A DNA stretch of 64,000 bases from Sphingobacteriales bacterium (GCA_027483645.1 JAIXUD010000017.1:1-64000), one strand, 5' to 3'. Shown: positions 1-9,928, counted from the stretch's first letter. Notes: a model not told the origin generated them from the letters alone. Numbers and translations: made by a program.

Positions 1-802
<802 letters not shown>

Positions 803-826
803 CAGTTTATATCAACTTAACTACGA

Positions 827-1135
827 TTAATCTTTCTTGATTTGGAGCTCGGGCGAGGTAAATACCACAAGCTCCTTTTTATTTTTGCCCTTCTTATTCG
901 ATTTAGTGCCTTGTGCAGTCACAACCTGTAAATCAGGCGATGTATATACTACGAGGTTAGCATTGCTTCTATCTCCGTTACTTATTATTTGAAGCTCAGG
1001 GCTTGTGTATACAATAACATGCCGCTCCTTAGCAACATTATTGGCCGGAGCTTGACCCACATTTTGACCATTTGCCAAAAAAGACATCAACACACCTGTG
1101 CTGAGCAATAAACCATTTAAAATAAGCTTACCCAT
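827..1135 (-). CDS. Small secreted protein with three VVYTSPELQ repeats
   Basis: 102 aa from ATG at 1135, two bases after the stop of the upstream collagen-like gene; an in-frame TTG at 1144 would overlap that gene and is less likely. The N-terminus (MGKLILNGLLLSTGVLMSFLANGQ) looks like a signal peptide. The mature part holds three copies of a motif of the form (V/I)V(Y/F)TSP(E/D)LQ(I/V), preceded by H-V, N-L and E-L and separated by linkers rich in Gly, Asn, Lys and Ser. The last copy almost ends the protein. I do not recognise the family. Its place between two collagen-like genes suggests a shared transcript and possibly a shared extracellular structure; that is inference. Confidence 0.75.
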   Translation of the reverse strand: MGKLILNGLLLSTGVLMSFLANGQNVGQAPANNVAKERHVIVYTSPELQIISNGDRSNANLVVYTSPDLQVVTAQGTKSNKKGKNKKELVVFTSPELQIKKD

Positions 1136-1136
1136 A

Positions 1137-2321
1137 TCAGTCAACTATGATTAAACTTCGGTGAGCATTGTCTTGTGTAGCTGTATTATTGAAAAGTACG
1201 TTGGCATTATAGTCAACTATGGTAGAAAACAACCATTGTACAGAAATAGTAGTACTTACGCCTGCAGTAACAGTTACCGGCACGCTCATTGCTGCGCCCC
1301 AACCATTGTGCGACTCCAAACCAACGACATTGTCAAAATCGGCAGCACCCACTGAATAAACCGTGCCACGGCCATTGGCAGCAATACCGTTTACTAAGAT
1401 GCGAAAGCGCACAAATTGAGTTGCGGTAGGAATACCCGTATAAGTGCCCGATGCAGAGAAATAAACGGTTACCAATTGGTCGATAGGGGTAAAGGTCAGG
1501 GTCATATCAGGCACATTCGAAAAAGTAGCACTAACGGTGCGAGATACATCTGTGGCACCCCTAACACTATAGGTAGTGCTGCCTGGGCCTGTCGGGCCGG
1601 TTGGGCCGGTGGTGCCAACTCCCGTAGCACCGGTAGGGCCGGTTGGACCAGTGGCACCCGTAGCTCCGTTCAGGCCAGTGGCACCAGTTGCGCCATTTAA
1701 TCCAGTTGCTCCCGTTGCGCCGTTCAAACCAGTAGCACCATTCAATCCTGTTGCACCAGTGGCGCCAGTAGCTCCCGTAGCACCGGCAACACCAGCACCT
1801 GTAGGGCCTGTAGCACCAGTTGCACCATTCAATCCAGTTGCACCGGTCGCGCCAGTTGGGCCGGCAACACCCGCACCAGTAGCACCTGTTGCACCAGTTG
1901 CGCCATTAAGGCCTGTTGCTCCAGTAGCACCTGTCGCACCGGCAGGACCGGTTGCACCATTGGCACCCGCAGGACCGGTTGCACCATTGGCACCCGCAGG
2001 GCCTGGAGCACCGTTAGCCCCTGGGGGGCCAGCCGGACCAGCTGGGCCAATTGCTTGCACCCAAACGGTACCATCGAAATACCAAAAAGTGTTATCGCTT
2101 ATATCATATACCAACAAACCTTGAGCAGGGCTCGGAATAAGCAAGCGCTGTGTTTGGGTAACACGCGGAACCAAAATACCTTTATCGGTTGAGGTTAAAT
2201 CTAAAATGGCAGAAGGATTAGGGGTAGTGGTACCTACTCCTACATTATCTTGCGCTTGAGAGAACAAGGGCAAAATAGACACAATTACTACACCTAAGTA
2301 GCGCTTCAGCTGGTTGGTCAT
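1137..2321 (-). CDS. Collagen-like secreted protein
   Basis: 394 aa. Residues 1-24 are a signal peptide ending FSQAQ. Residues 25-90 carry the module [16 protein letters not shown] ... [10 protein letters not shown] ... [13 protein letters not shown], seen in many Bacteroidota collagen-like and tail-fibre-like proteins. Residues about 91-245 are uninterrupted Gly-X-Y repeats ([19 protein letters not shown]). Residues about 250-394 are a non-repetitive domain rich in Val, Thr and Ser, with the size and beta-strand-like pattern of trimerising C1q/BclA-type heads; that comparison is by eye. It is the first gene of a three-gene minus-strand run. The proline-rich frame on the opposite strand is an artefact of the repeats. 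Confidence 0.88.
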   Translation of the reverse strand: MTNQLKRYLGVVIVSILPLFSQAQDNVGVGTTTPNPSAILDLTSTDKGILVPRVTQTQRLLIPSPAQGLLVYDISDNTFWYFDGTVWVQAIGPAGPAGPPGANGAPGPAGANGATGPAGANGATGPAGATGATGATGLNGATGATGATGAGVAGPTGATGATGLNGATGATGPTGAGVAGATGATGATGATGLNGATGLNGATGATGLNGATGATGLNGATGATGPTGPTGATGVGTTGPTGPTGPGSTTYSVRGATDVSRTVSATFSNVPDMTLTFTPIDQLVTVYFSASGTYTGIPTATQFVRFRILVNGIAANGRGTVYSVGAADFDNVVGLESHNGWGAAMSVPVTVTAGVSTTISVQWLFSTIVDYNANVLFNNTATQDNAHRSLIIVD

Positions 2322-2536
2322 ACGTGTGGTTCGTTATTAGTTGGTTGAGTTGGACAGCAATTTCAAGAAATCACTTGGCACACCTCTATCAGTCTAGGGC
2401 TCGAAAATACATTGAAATTAAATGGCAATCAAGTATCTAGGAAAATATTTCTTGTTTTAACACAATTATTTTCCAAAAACAGGTGAAAAGACGTAACCGA
2501 GTACCTAAAGGTTGTAAGTAAAATCGAACAATCTTA

Positions 2537-3256
2537 TCACTTAATGATATTTTGCCTATCAACAACTTTCATAAACTCTTCCTTATAATTCTTGCCAATA
2601 GGTATCTGCTTGGCGCCAATTTCGACCGAATGGCTGGATATACTTTTTAATTTATCAACCGCTATTATAAAAGAACGGTGAACACGGATAAATTTTGCGG
2701 AAGGGAGGCGCTCTTCTAAGTTTTTCATGGTTTGGAGGGTAATGATGCGTTGCCCTGGTATAAATATCATTACATAATCTTTTAGGCCCTCTATATATAG
2801 TACATCACTAAGGTTAATCTTTACCATTTTTTTATCAGCCTTCACAAAAATATGGTCATCTTCATCGGCTATACTTTGCTGTTCTTCCTGTTTTTCGAGA
2901 GCTAAATAGTGAATGGCTTTATTTACTGCCTTGGTAAAACGATCAAAAGATATTGGCTTGAGCAAATAATCCATCGCATCCAGCTCAAAACCCTCAACCG
3001 CATGCTCTGCATGTGCTGTGGTAAATACGACAGCGGGCTTTACTTGCAGCGAGCGCAAAAACTCCAACCCGGAAATGCCAGGCATCTGTATGTCCAAAAA
3101 AACAATTTGGGCTTTGCTAGCGCGCAACAGCTCCATGGCCTCATAGGCATTGCTGCACTTGCCCACCAGCTGAAGGCTGGGAAGCTTGTTGACATAGTTT
3201 TCCAGCACATCTTGCGCTAGGGGTTCGTCATCCACGATAATGCATGTGTATTTCAA
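2537..3256 (-). CDS. LytTR-family response regulator
   Basis: 239 aa. Residues 1-120 are a receiver domain: acidic pair D9-D10, phosphoacceptor D55 in VFLDIQMPG, Thr at 79-80 and K100 in DYLLKPIS. Residues about 135-235 form a LytTR DNA-binding domain (IFVKADKKMVKINLSDVLYIEGLKDYV ... FIRVHRSFII), the type found in AlgR, LytR and AgrA. The start codon overlaps the end of the upstream histidine kinase gene by 4 bases, so the two are translationally coupled and surely cognate. The target genes are not evident; the collagen-like operon begins about 215 bases downstream on the same strand. Confidence 0.95.
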   Translation of the reverse strand: MKYTCIIVDDEPLAQDVLENYVNKLPSLQLVGKCSNAYEAMELLRASKAQIVFLDIQMPGISGLEFLRSLQVKPAVVFTTAHAEHAVEGFELDAMDYLLKPISFDRFTKAVNKAIHYLALEKQEEQQSIADEDDHIFVKADKKMVKINLSDVLYIEGLKDYVMIFIPGQRIITLQTMKNLEERLPSAKFIRVHRSFIIAVDKLKSISSHSVEIGAKQIPIGKNYKEEFMKVVDRQNIIK

Positions 3257-4284
3257 GACAGATCAAGTTTTAATTCGGTTAGGTAATAATCTGCAGCATC
3301 GTCAATTGTCAGTTTATGCTTACCGGGATATAACAATTCAAGTCGGGATCTTACGTTTTCAAGCCCTATGCCATGGCTAACGGTATTGTGGGGCTTTACA
3401 GGTTTACTATTACTTACCTTAAACTCAAGGCGAGTTCCCTCCAGTTTTACATCTATATGTATCCAACTGGGTTGTAGCCCATCAGCGCCATGCTTAAAAC
3501 TGTTCTCGATAAATGGAATTAGCAATAGTGGGGCAATCAATTGTCCGTTAGGTTCTTGGTTCAGGGTAAAACGAATATCGGTGCGGTCAAGTTGCCTTAT
3601 CTGTTGCAAGCCGATGTAATTCTGTAGGTAATTAATCTCAGCGGTCAATGTCACTACCCGCTCGTTGCTATCGTGTAGCATATACCGCATTATCTCCGAT
3701 AGCTTCAAAACCATCTCGGGCGCATCGTCAGATTTTTTGAGCGTAAGTGCATATAGATTGTTAAGGGTGTTGAACAAAAAGTGGGGATTGATTTGTGCTT
3801 TCAGGTACTTCAACTCTGCCTGAAGTTTTTCTCGTTCTAAGTCTTGCTTCTCCTGCTGGTCTTTGAACCATTTTCTAGAAAACTTGAGCGCAGTGGTAAG
3901 GGCCAACATTACCAACATATTAATAGATGAGCGCAGCAGCGTTTCCCAATAGCTGTATGGATATTCCACATTTGGGTAATTGATGTTGTGCGCCAACCTA
4001 TCAGCGGCGGCATGCAAGGGCACGGTAAGTAAAAGGCTTATTATCAACAAGCTTAAATACTCTGTAAACTTTCGGGCTTGCAGATAGCGGGGGATGAGCA
4101 CCAGCAGGTTGAGGTATACCATTACCGCATAAGCCATGGCTTGTAAAATAACCCCAGTGAAACTCTCCTTATAAGTAACATCGGGGTTATTGCCCAGCAC
4201 AAAGCCAAACAGGCTTACCAGCACCGACCAAAACAGGAGATGCAAAAACCAGCGGCTTTCCAATAAACGGTTTACAATACCCAT
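3253..4284 (-). CDS. LytS/YehU-type sensor histidine kinase
   Basis: 343 aa. Four predicted membrane segments lie within residues 12-135. A coiled-coil linker of about 20 residues rich in Glu, Lys and Gln follows. The His_kinase signature LKAQINPHFLFNTLNNLYAL places the phosphorylated histidine at about H168. The ATPase part has the N-box-like PFIENSFKHG and the glycine motif SHGIGLENVRSRL. There is no extracellular sensor domain beyond the short loops, so the input is probably membrane-related. It is cotranscribed with the LytTR regulator at 2537-3256 (4-base overlap). Confidence 0.95.
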   Translation of the reverse strand: MGIVNRLLESRWFLHLLFWSVLVSLFGFVLGNNPDVTYKESFTGVILQAMAYAVMVYLNLLVLIPRYLQARKFTEYLSLLIISLLLTVPLHAAADRLAHNINYPNVEYPYSYWETLLRSSINMLVMLALTTALKFSRKWFKDQQEKQDLEREKLQAELKYLKAQINPHFLFNTLNNLYALTLKKSDDAPEMVLKLSEIMRYMLHDSNERVVTLTAEINYLQNYIGLQQIRQLDRTDIRFTLNQEPNGQLIAPLLLIPFIENSFKHGADGLQPSWIHIDVKLEGTRLEFKVSNSKPVKPHNTVSHGIGLENVRSRLELLYPGKHKLTIDDAADYYLTELKLDLS

Positions 4285-4478
4285 GTTACAAAAGAACAGC
4301 TAAAGATAGTTGTGGTGCATTCCATTTTGCAACTATTTATATAAAGACACCAATACGCTCGACAAAACACGTTTAGCATCATAAATGTGCGATTCGTCTA
4401 AAAAAGAGGCTCATTAATAGAAAGATATTCGAATATACGCGTACGCAGGGATATATTCACTTTCAAACTCGCACTATT

Positions 4479-4739
4479 ATGTATCCAATTGTATTGGTTG
4501 CCTTCCCAGGGTTATTGTTTTCGGTACATCCGCCAGCCCGTGCGCATAGCGAAAGGCCAAATTTACCAGTAATAAGGGAATACAAAGCCCCTGCCGACTC
4601 TTGCAACACCTTTATCTACACCCCCAACAGCAAAACACCAGTATACTACAACGGGCAACTACTTACACCCGAAGTAATACATAAGCTAGGCCCGCTAGCA
4701 GCGCCATTATTATATGGGCTGGGCCAAGAATTAAGCTAG
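4479..4739 (+). CDS. Small possible exported protein, unknown
   Basis: 86 aa. It is the only reasonable open frame in the gap between the histidine kinase and the stand-alone receiver gene. The N-terminus is hydrophobic (MYPIVLVAFPGLLF) and could be an export signal, although it lacks an early Lys or Arg. The rest contains one Cys, a Tyr/Thr/Pro-rich centre and a Leu-rich end. I recognise no family. It is plausible because nothing overlaps it and it starts with ATG; it could equally be a chance frame. Confidence 0.4.
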   Translation: MYPIVLVAFPGLLFSVHPPARAHSERPNLPVIREYKAPADSCNTFIYTPNSKTPVYYNGQLLTPEVIHKLGPLAAPLLYGLGQELS

Positions 4740-4818
4740 CAAAATAAAATGATGGCTGGGATGTAACAGCTGTGATCAATGCCCAGATAGGTGCGGTTTG
4801 TGGAATGTAAATCCCTAT

Positions 4819-5214
4819 TTATTGCGCATGATATTCCCCAACTATCAACTCCCTTAAACGATTGGACATGATAGGTTTAGAAATAAACTCCCGTACACTT
4901 CTAAATTCCATAGCTCTTTTTCTATCGGAATCTTTCATCGAGTTTGTTAAGATAATTACAATCGTCTGCGGAAAACTATCATAAAATTCATCCTCAAACC
5001 GTGTAATAAACTCAAACCCATCAACATCTTCCATATCAATATCTACCAAGATAACATCGGGGAACCTTTGGGTTTCTAGTAAATATCTAAGCCCTGTAGC
5101 GCCACTATGTACTGCGCTAAAGCAATGGCCTAGCTCCATTTTCTTTACTAATATGGTGTACAGGGTAACCACATCGGGGTCATCGTCGATAAGCAATAAA
5201 TGCTGGTAACTCAT
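4819..5214 (-). CDS. Stand-alone receiver (CheY-like) response regulator
   Basis: 131 aa, a single receiver domain with no output domain. Acidic residues D10-D12 lie near the start, the phosphoacceptor is D58 in ILVDIDMEDVDGFEF, Thr follows in ILTNS, and the conserved Lys sits in REFISKPI. Such proteins act by protein contact in phosphorelays or motility systems. No kinase is adjacent on the same strand: the nearest is the LytS-type kinase at 3253-4284, which already has its own partner. The target is unknown. Confidence 0.9.
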   Translation of the reverse strand: MSYQHLLLIDDDPDVVTLYTILVKKMELGHCFSAVHSGATGLRYLLETQRFPDVILVDIDMEDVDGFEFITRFEDEFYDSFPQTIVIILTNSMKDSDRKRAMEFRSVREFISKPIMSNRLRELIVGEYHAQ

Positions 5215-5522
5215 ATTTTAGGCAATTTTTTGAGGTTCGAGTTAATGAAAGGCCGCTGCTGCGCAGTCTTTTCAATTTGGCATCAAGAATCCTTATTCAT
5301 TAACAAAAGCGAAATACAGACAACACCATTAACCCATCTATAACATAAAGGCTAAATGGATTTAAGTACGTATATTATGGGCAATTATTATGCCATAAAT
5401 TAGAATATTGCTAGCAATTGCTAGCTCTAATAAGGCAACAACTCATTTTACCAATTAATAACAAACCTATTACCCACTGTTCATTTTTTTGTTTAAATTA
5501 GTTGTAGCTAATTCCAATAATT
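5215..5522. other. Gene-free divergent spacer
   Basis: AT-rich 308-base region between the minus-strand receiver gene and the plus-strand Mpo1-like gene. It must hold promoters for both. I see no exact TAnnTTTG element. The only clear structure is the 16-base palindrome at 5410-5425. Confidence 0.5.
5410..5425. promoter_or_regulatory. Perfect 16-base palindrome GCTAGCAATTGCTAGC
   Basis: The sequence equals its own reverse complement and lies about 100 bases upstream of the Mpo1-like gene in a divergent spacer. Its size and position fit an operator for a dimeric regulator, but no regulator can be assigned and a chance palindrome is possible. Confidence 0.3.
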
Positions 5523-5882
5523 ATGGCAACCGAACGCAAATACAAAAGCTTCAAGCAGTTTTATCCTTACTACCTTACCGAGCATCAAGACCCTGTTTGC
5601 CAAGAGCTGCATTTCACAGGCACGTTAACGCTTCTGCTGATTTTGTTTATCGCCATATTGATACAAAAATGGTGGCTACTAGCCTTAATACCATTGGTGG
5701 GGTATGGTTTTGCATGGGTGGGCCATTTCTTTTTCGAGAAAAACAAACCCGCTACCTTCACCTATCCGCTATGGAGCCTAGGTTCAGACTTTGTGATGTT
5801 TTACCACATACTTACCAACCAGATTGGTCAAAAAATGGCGGATGCAAGGCGTACTATCAACGGCGAGCGCGTGAACAACTAA
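5523..5882 (+). CDS. Mpo1-like (DUF962) membrane protein
   Basis: 119 aa. It matches the Mpo1/YGL010w-like family: an early TEHQDPVCQELHFTGT block (H21, H30), two adjacent membrane segments (residues 33-50 and 52-70), and GHFFFEKNKPATF with H68. In yeast Mpo1 these histidines bind iron for 2-hydroxy fatty acid dioxygenation; bacterial members are mostly uncharacterised. The catalytic-type histidines are present, so activity is plausible. The next gene begins 41 bases downstream on the same strand, so the two may be cotranscribed. Confidence 0.85.
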   Translation: MATERKYKSFKQFYPYYLTEHQDPVCQELHFTGTLTLLLILFIAILIQKWWLLALIPLVGYGFAWVGHFFFEKNKPATFTYPLWSLGSDFVMFYHILTNQIGQKMADARRTINGERVNN

Positions 5883-5923
5883 ACTTGCCACAATTAACGG
5901 CTATATTTACACTAGCCGCTGCC

Positions 5924-7051
5924 ATGCCAAAGTTTTCATCACTATTTCGTTTAATGTTTTTGTTGCTGCTTGCGGCAGTAGTGCCATTTTTTGCCCAATC
6001 GCAAGCACCATCTAGCTGTACACAGGCCTTGTACTTTTATGAGTTAAGGCAGTTTAGCCAAGCACTAACTTTGTATGACCAATGCCTGATGGACCACCCT
6101 GAAGATGGGGTGATGTACTACAACCGCGGCAAAACCTGGTATGAACTGGGGTATATTGATAAGGCATTGGCAGACTTTGAAGCAGCCATAAAGCTTACCC
6201 CATCTTTTGTGCAATCGTACTACGCACTTAGCGAACACTACCTTAGCAAACGCGAAGAGCCAAATGCGGTAAGGTGGATGAATGAACTGCTGGCGCGATA
6301 CCCTAGCTCTGCAACTGCATACAACCTGCGGGGGTGGATTTACTTTAACTTTAACCACATACAGTTGGCTTATGCCGATTTTGATAAAGCGATAGGTTTG
6401 GACAGCCTCCATGCATCTGCTTATAATAACCGGGGCGCATCCCGATATAAGTTGCAGGATATTGAAGTAGCGAGCACTACGGACTTAACGCTGGCCAAAG
6501 GAGACTTTCTACAAGCCTTGCGGCTTGACCCTACCCTACCCAACCTACACCGAAACCTAGGCTATATTGAATACTCGCTAGGCAACTATGCCATGGCCGA
6601 GACCCTGCTTAACGCTGCAGCAGAGCATAACCCAAAAGATGCCATGGTGTATTACTACCGTGGCTTGCTATACGCCAAAACCAATAAACCCGATGCGGCC
6701 ATCGCGCAAATGGATAGGGCCCTGCAATACTACCCCAACCTGGGCATTGCTTGGCTGGAGAAAGGGAAAATACAATACAGCAAGCGCCGGTATACCGATG
6801 CCTTGGCCAGCTTTAACGGAGCGCTGACTGCAGAGCCAACCTTAGAGCCTGAAATACGCTACCAACTGGCCAGGGCATATGCGGCACAATTTGAGCGCGA
6901 CTTGATGCTGGAGCAACTAAAGCTAGCACAGAAACTAGGCTACTTTGACAAACTTACCGCCAAACAAGCATTCTTTAGCGATGCCATCTTCCAAAACTAT
7001 AGCAACTGGGAGGCGTATAAAGCTTTTGTGAAGAAGCTGCGGAGTATTTAG
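5924..7051 (+). CDS. Secreted TPR-repeat protein
   Basis: 375 aa from ATG at 5924. The same frame is open further upstream, but that part overlaps the Mpo1-like gene and is not protein-like; the chosen start gives a clear signal peptide (MPKFSSLFRLMFLLLLAAVV, cleavage near FAQSQA). The rest is a run of TPR units with typical patterns such as GVMYYNRGKTWYELGYIDKA, SAYNNRGASRYKL, MVYYYRGLLYAKTNKPDAA and IAWLEKGKIQYSKRRYTDA. It is probably a periplasmic scaffold or part of an envelope complex. Nothing nearby identifies the partner. Confidence 0.85.
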   Translation: MPKFSSLFRLMFLLLLAAVVPFFAQSQAPSSCTQALYFYELRQFSQALTLYDQCLMDHPEDGVMYYNRGKTWYELGYIDKALADFEAAIKLTPSFVQSYYALSEHYLSKREEPNAVRWMNELLARYPSSATAYNLRGWIYFNFNHIQLAYADFDKAIGLDSLHASAYNNRGASRYKLQDIEVASTTDLTLAKGDFLQALRLDPTLPNLHRNLGYIEYSLGNYAMAETLLNAAAEHNPKDAMVYYYRGLLYAKTNKPDAAIAQMDRALQYYPNLGIAWLEKGKIQYSKRRYTDALASFNGALTAEPTLEPEIRYQLARAYAAQFERDLMLEQLKLAQKLGYFDKLTAKQAFFSDAIFQNYSNWEAYKAFVKKLRSI

Positions 7052-7071
7052 TGTCCCAGTTTGTTGTGATT

Positions 7072-7116
7072 AAACCACCAAGAACACTAAGAAAAATGCA
7101 CCAAGAACACTAAGTA
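7072..7116. repeat. Short tandem word repeat (CCAAGAACACTAAG)
   Basis: Two copies of ACCAAGAACACTAAG-type words lie between the TPR gene and queA. Related words form the larger element at 10319-10415, so this is a small member of a dispersed intergenic family. Confidence 0.6.
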
Positions 7117-7150
7117 AGATATTATTGAAATTCGTTGGTGGGTAAAACAA

Positions 7151-8347
7151 CTACACCAACAGCAAACTACTATCACCGTAACTAAGAAAGCGGTATCGCT
7201 CTGCCAAGGCCGCATCATAAACCTTCCGCCAATCAGGACCCAAATAGGCGGCAACTAGCAATACCAAGGTGGTTTCGGGCAGATGAAAATTAGTAATTAG
7301 ACCATTCATCACCTTAAACTCATAACCTGGGTAGATGTAAATTTCGGTAGTGGCCGACATTTGCTGAACGCCAGCATACTCCAGCACCGCCTCTAGCGAG
7401 CGCAACGCCTCCTTTACTGGTATGTTTTCTTTAGCTAGTTCATAAGGTTCGTGCTGATAAAGGTGTAGCGGTTCGCCGGGCTCCCATAGTTGTAGCCTTC
7501 GCTTTACCCCAAACCAGTACAAGGTCTCCAATACTCTAAGGCTAGTAGTGCCTACAGCGATGATATTGCCTTCTTGCTTTTGAAGCTTATATATCAAATC
7601 TCGGGTTATTACCAATTGCTCCCGATGTATTTGGTGCTTAGTAGCATCCTCCTCTTTAACAGGCGCAAAGGTTCCAGCCCCTACGTGAAGGGTTACCTCT
7701 TCAGTTTTTATGCCTTTTGTTTCGAGGTCGGCCAATACGGCATCAGAGAAATGCAAACCTGCGGTTGGCGCAGCCACGGCACCTGGCTCTTTAGAGTATA
7801 CGGTTTGGTAAGTGTTGCTATCGGTAGCCGTTGCCCTGCGGTTAAGGTAGGGCGGCAAGGGCAATTCGCCACAAGTGGTCAATATTTCGGCAAAGGGCTG
7901 GTTACCAGTCCAAGTAAATTCCACGTGGTTCTTTTCGCGGTTTACCCATTCGGCGGTTAGGGATAAATCGCCAGGCAAAACCATGGTTAGGGTCTCGCCC
8001 GGTTTCCAGCGTTTTTTATTGCCAACCATGCACTCCCAAGTAGTTTGCTCGGCAGCAGCCATAGCCAGCGGTACCCAGGCTGGTGCAATTGGCTGCAACA
8101 AAAGCAGCTCAATAGTGGCGCCCGTGGCCCGTTGAAAGAATAAACGTGCAGGAATAACTTTGGAATTGTTAAACACCAGCAAGCTACCCTTTGGCAATAA
8201 AGCCGGCAACTCATCGAACCGTTGATGGCTTATCGAACCTTTGTTGTAAAACAATAGCTTCGATTGGTCTCGCGGCTCGTGCGGAGCTATAGCAATCAAC
8301 TCCTCGGGTAAGTGATAATGGTAGTCGGCAAGTAGGATTGGCCCCAA
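7151..8347 (-). CDS. queA: tRNA preQ1(34) S-adenosylmethionine ribosyltransferase-isomerase
   Basis: 398 aa. QueA transfers and isomerises the ribose of SAM onto preQ1 in tRNA, giving epoxyqueuosine. Family signatures are the N-terminal YHYHLPEELIAIAPHEPRDQSKLL, FNNSKVIPARL, GAVAAPTAGLHFSD, LHVGAGTFAPVK and NFHLPETTLVLLVAAYLG. At 398 residues it is longer than the usual 340-360, as in one Bacteroidota QueA subgroup. The start is TTG at 8347; there is no closer ATG, and the conserved N-terminus begins within ten residues of it. A terminator-like hairpin lies immediately upstream. Confidence 0.95.
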   Translation of the reverse strand: MGPILLADYHYHLPEELIAIAPHEPRDQSKLLFYNKGSISHQRFDELPALLPKGSLLVFNNSKVIPARLFFQRATGATIELLLLQPIAPAWVPLAMAAAEQTTWECMVGNKKRWKPGETLTMVLPGDLSLTAEWVNREKNHVEFTWTGNQPFAEILTTCGELPLPPYLNRRATATDSNTYQTVYSKEPGAVAAPTAGLHFSDAVLADLETKGIKTEEVTLHVGAGTFAPVKEEDATKHQIHREQLVITRDLIYKLQKQEGNIIAVGTTSLRVLETLYWFGVKRRLQLWEPGEPLHLYQHEPYELAKENIPVKEALRSLEAVLEYAGVQQMSATTEIYIYPGYEFKVMNGLITNFHLPETTLVLLVAAYLGPDWRKVYDAALAERYRFLSYGDSSLLLV

Positions 8348-8385
8348 AATAAAGTACCGGAACTCAATTAGATCAGCTCCGGTAC
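8342..8385 (-). terminator. Hairpin terminator after secreted paralogue 1
   Basis: Inverted arms GTACCGGA (8354-8361) and TCCGGTAC (8378-8385) are followed on the minus strand by a T-rich tail (TTTATTTT). It ends transcription from the gene at 8435-9010. It also abuts the queA start, so it could influence queA expression by read-through. Confidence 0.65.
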
Positions 8386-8434
8386 AAAGTTAGGCATAAA
8401 GCCATTCACACAGCACAATTCATCCTCACTAAGC

Positions 8435-9010
8435 TTATTTACTAAACTCTTTTTTGCTTGCCACATTTGCATTGCTCTCTACATGGTAAGTTACTTTATC
8501 GCCAGTAACATGGTCAAGTATCACTATGTTAAACTCATTGCCCACACTGGCTGGTATCTCAATTCCAAACTGGTTGAACCATATACCATACTTGTACTCT
8601 TTGCCGGGAGCATTTTCAGGTAAGGCGGTAAAAAAATTCACGGTTCCGGTTACATCATACAACTGTACACTGAAGTTGTTGGCGTTTACTTCTGCCTCAG
8701 TTGCACGGTCAACCATAATATAAATGGTACCTGACTTAGGTACGGCTATAGGCATAACCATAGAAGCAGGGAGGGTAAACAAATTATGGGAAGGCAGGGA
8801 AAACATGATATTGGTGCGGGTAGTGCCGTCGCCAGTATCTTTTAATTTGGTTATCGATTGTTCTTTGATAACCTTGGTTTGGCCTGTTTTCCAATTTTTT
8901 AGTAATTCTACATCAATTACTTCGCTACGGATATCATTGATATTGGTTTGGGCAGATACTGCAGTGAAACACAGTAGGCTTAAAATGAGGGTGTAAAGGT
9001 TTGCTTTCAT
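8435..9010 (-). CDS. Secreted protein of tandem family, copy 1
   Basis: 191 aa from ATG at 9010; an upstream in-frame extension is unlikely because the chosen start gives a clean signal peptide (MKANLYTLILSLLCFTAVSAQ). The mature protein shares long blocks with the two neighbours: DVELLKNWKTGQ, ITKLKDTGDGTTRTN, VMPIAVPKSGTIYIMVDR and APGKEYKYGIWFNQFGIEIP. It is the last of three tandem minus-strand copies. I recognise no family; beta-rich composition and the lack of cysteines after the signal suggest a small extracytoplasmic beta protein. No catalytic motif is evident. Confidence 0.85.
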   Translation of the reverse strand: MKANLYTLILSLLCFTAVSAQTNINDIRSEVIDVELLKNWKTGQTKVIKEQSITKLKDTGDGTTRTNIMFSLPSHNLFTLPASMVMPIAVPKSGTIYIMVDRATEAEVNANNFSVQLYDVTGTVNFFTALPENAPGKEYKYGIWFNQFGIEIPASVGNEFNIVILDHVTGDKVTYHVESNANVASKKEFSK

Positions 9011-9263
9011 GGTATTGATTTTTTTAACGCTAACTAATTCTATATTACGTAAGGCAAATGCCGAGCCCCAAATGCTACTATTTAAACAACCTAGTGGCAG
9101 CAACGGTTAGCACTATATTCCTAGCTTCCAAGTCCAAACAAACGTAGAGAATTTACCCATTTGGGAAGTTAATCCGACCCCTGTATTAATATGCAGTAAA
9201 ACCCTTACTAGAAGCATTATAACCAACCTCTTACAGGCAATACAAACCTGCTCAAACAATCCC

Positions 9264-9300
9264 TAAAAAAGGAAAGCATCGAAACCGAGGTTCCGATGCT
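9264..9300 (-). terminator. Hairpin terminator after secreted paralogue 2
   Basis: On the minus strand AGCATCGGAACC pairs with GGTTTCGATGCT (one mismatch), followed by TTTCCTTTTTTAGGG. It follows the gene at 9356-9928. Its stem sequence is shared with the terminator at 10447-10490. Confidence 0.8.
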
Positions 9301-9355
9301 TAGTAAGGCTAAAAGCCATTCACACTCACAATTCAAATCTCACATAGCTTTTTGC

Positions 9356-9928
9356 TTAACGGTTTGCTACTTCGGTATTGGTTTCTTCCAAGTTGCTATC
9401 AACATTATAGCTTACGCTTTTACCGGTCAAGTTATCGGTAACCATTACTTGAAAGCTGCTACCAGCATAAGAAGGCACATCGATACCAAATTGGTTAAAC
9501 CAAATGCCGTATTTGTATTCTTTGCCAGCAGTGTTTTCAGGGGTTACTGAGTAAAGCTCTACGGTTCCTTCAGCATTATAGATGGTTACAGTAAAGTTGC
9601 TAGCGTTAACTGCATTTTTATCGGTACGGTCAACCATGATGTAAATGGTGCCAGCTTTCGGCACTGCTATAGGCATTACCATTAAGGTTGAATGCATAAA
9701 CAAGTTGTGCGATGGTAATGAGTACATTAGGTTGGTACGGGTAGAACCGTCGCCATCATCTTTCAATTTGGTGATGGTTTGGTTTTTAATAGTTTTTACT
9801 TGACCGGTATTCCAGTTTTTCAGAAGTTCAACATCAATAATTTCGCTGCGAAGATCTTTGGTGCTAGTTTGTGCTACTGCTGTAATGCTTATCATTCCTA
9901 TGATGAGTGTGTAGATAATGGCTTTCAT
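9356..9928 (-). CDS. Secreted protein of tandem family, copy 2
   Basis: 190 aa with signal peptide MKAIIYTLIIGMISITAVAQ. It is clearly homologous to copies 1 and 3 over its full length (DVELLKNWNTGQ, ITKLKDDGDGSTRTNLMYSLP, VMPIAVPKAGTIYIMVDR, AGKEYKYGIWFNQFGIDVP). The copies differ mainly in the central strand region and in the C-terminal tail. It is separated from the next copies by 345 and 617 bases and has its own terminator, so the units are probably transcribed singly. Function unknown. Confidence 0.87.
   Translation of the reverse strand: MKAIIYTLIIGMISITAVAQTSTKDLRSEIIDVELLKNWNTGQVKTIKNQTITKLKDDGDGSTRTNLMYSLPSHNLFMHSTLMVMPIAVPKAGTIYIMVDRTDKNAVNASNFTVTIYNAEGTVELYSVTPENTAGKEYKYGIWFNQFGIDVPSYAGSSFQVMVTDNLTGKSVSYNVDSNLEETNTEVANR

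Noticed and set aside
1576-2124. Plus-strand Pro/Val/Ala-rich frame
   Set aside because: Same artefact opposite the second collagen-like gene.
5489-5923. N-terminal extension of the TPR protein
   Set aside because: It overlaps the Mpo1-like gene in another frame and has no protein-like composition; ATG 5924 gives a signal peptide.
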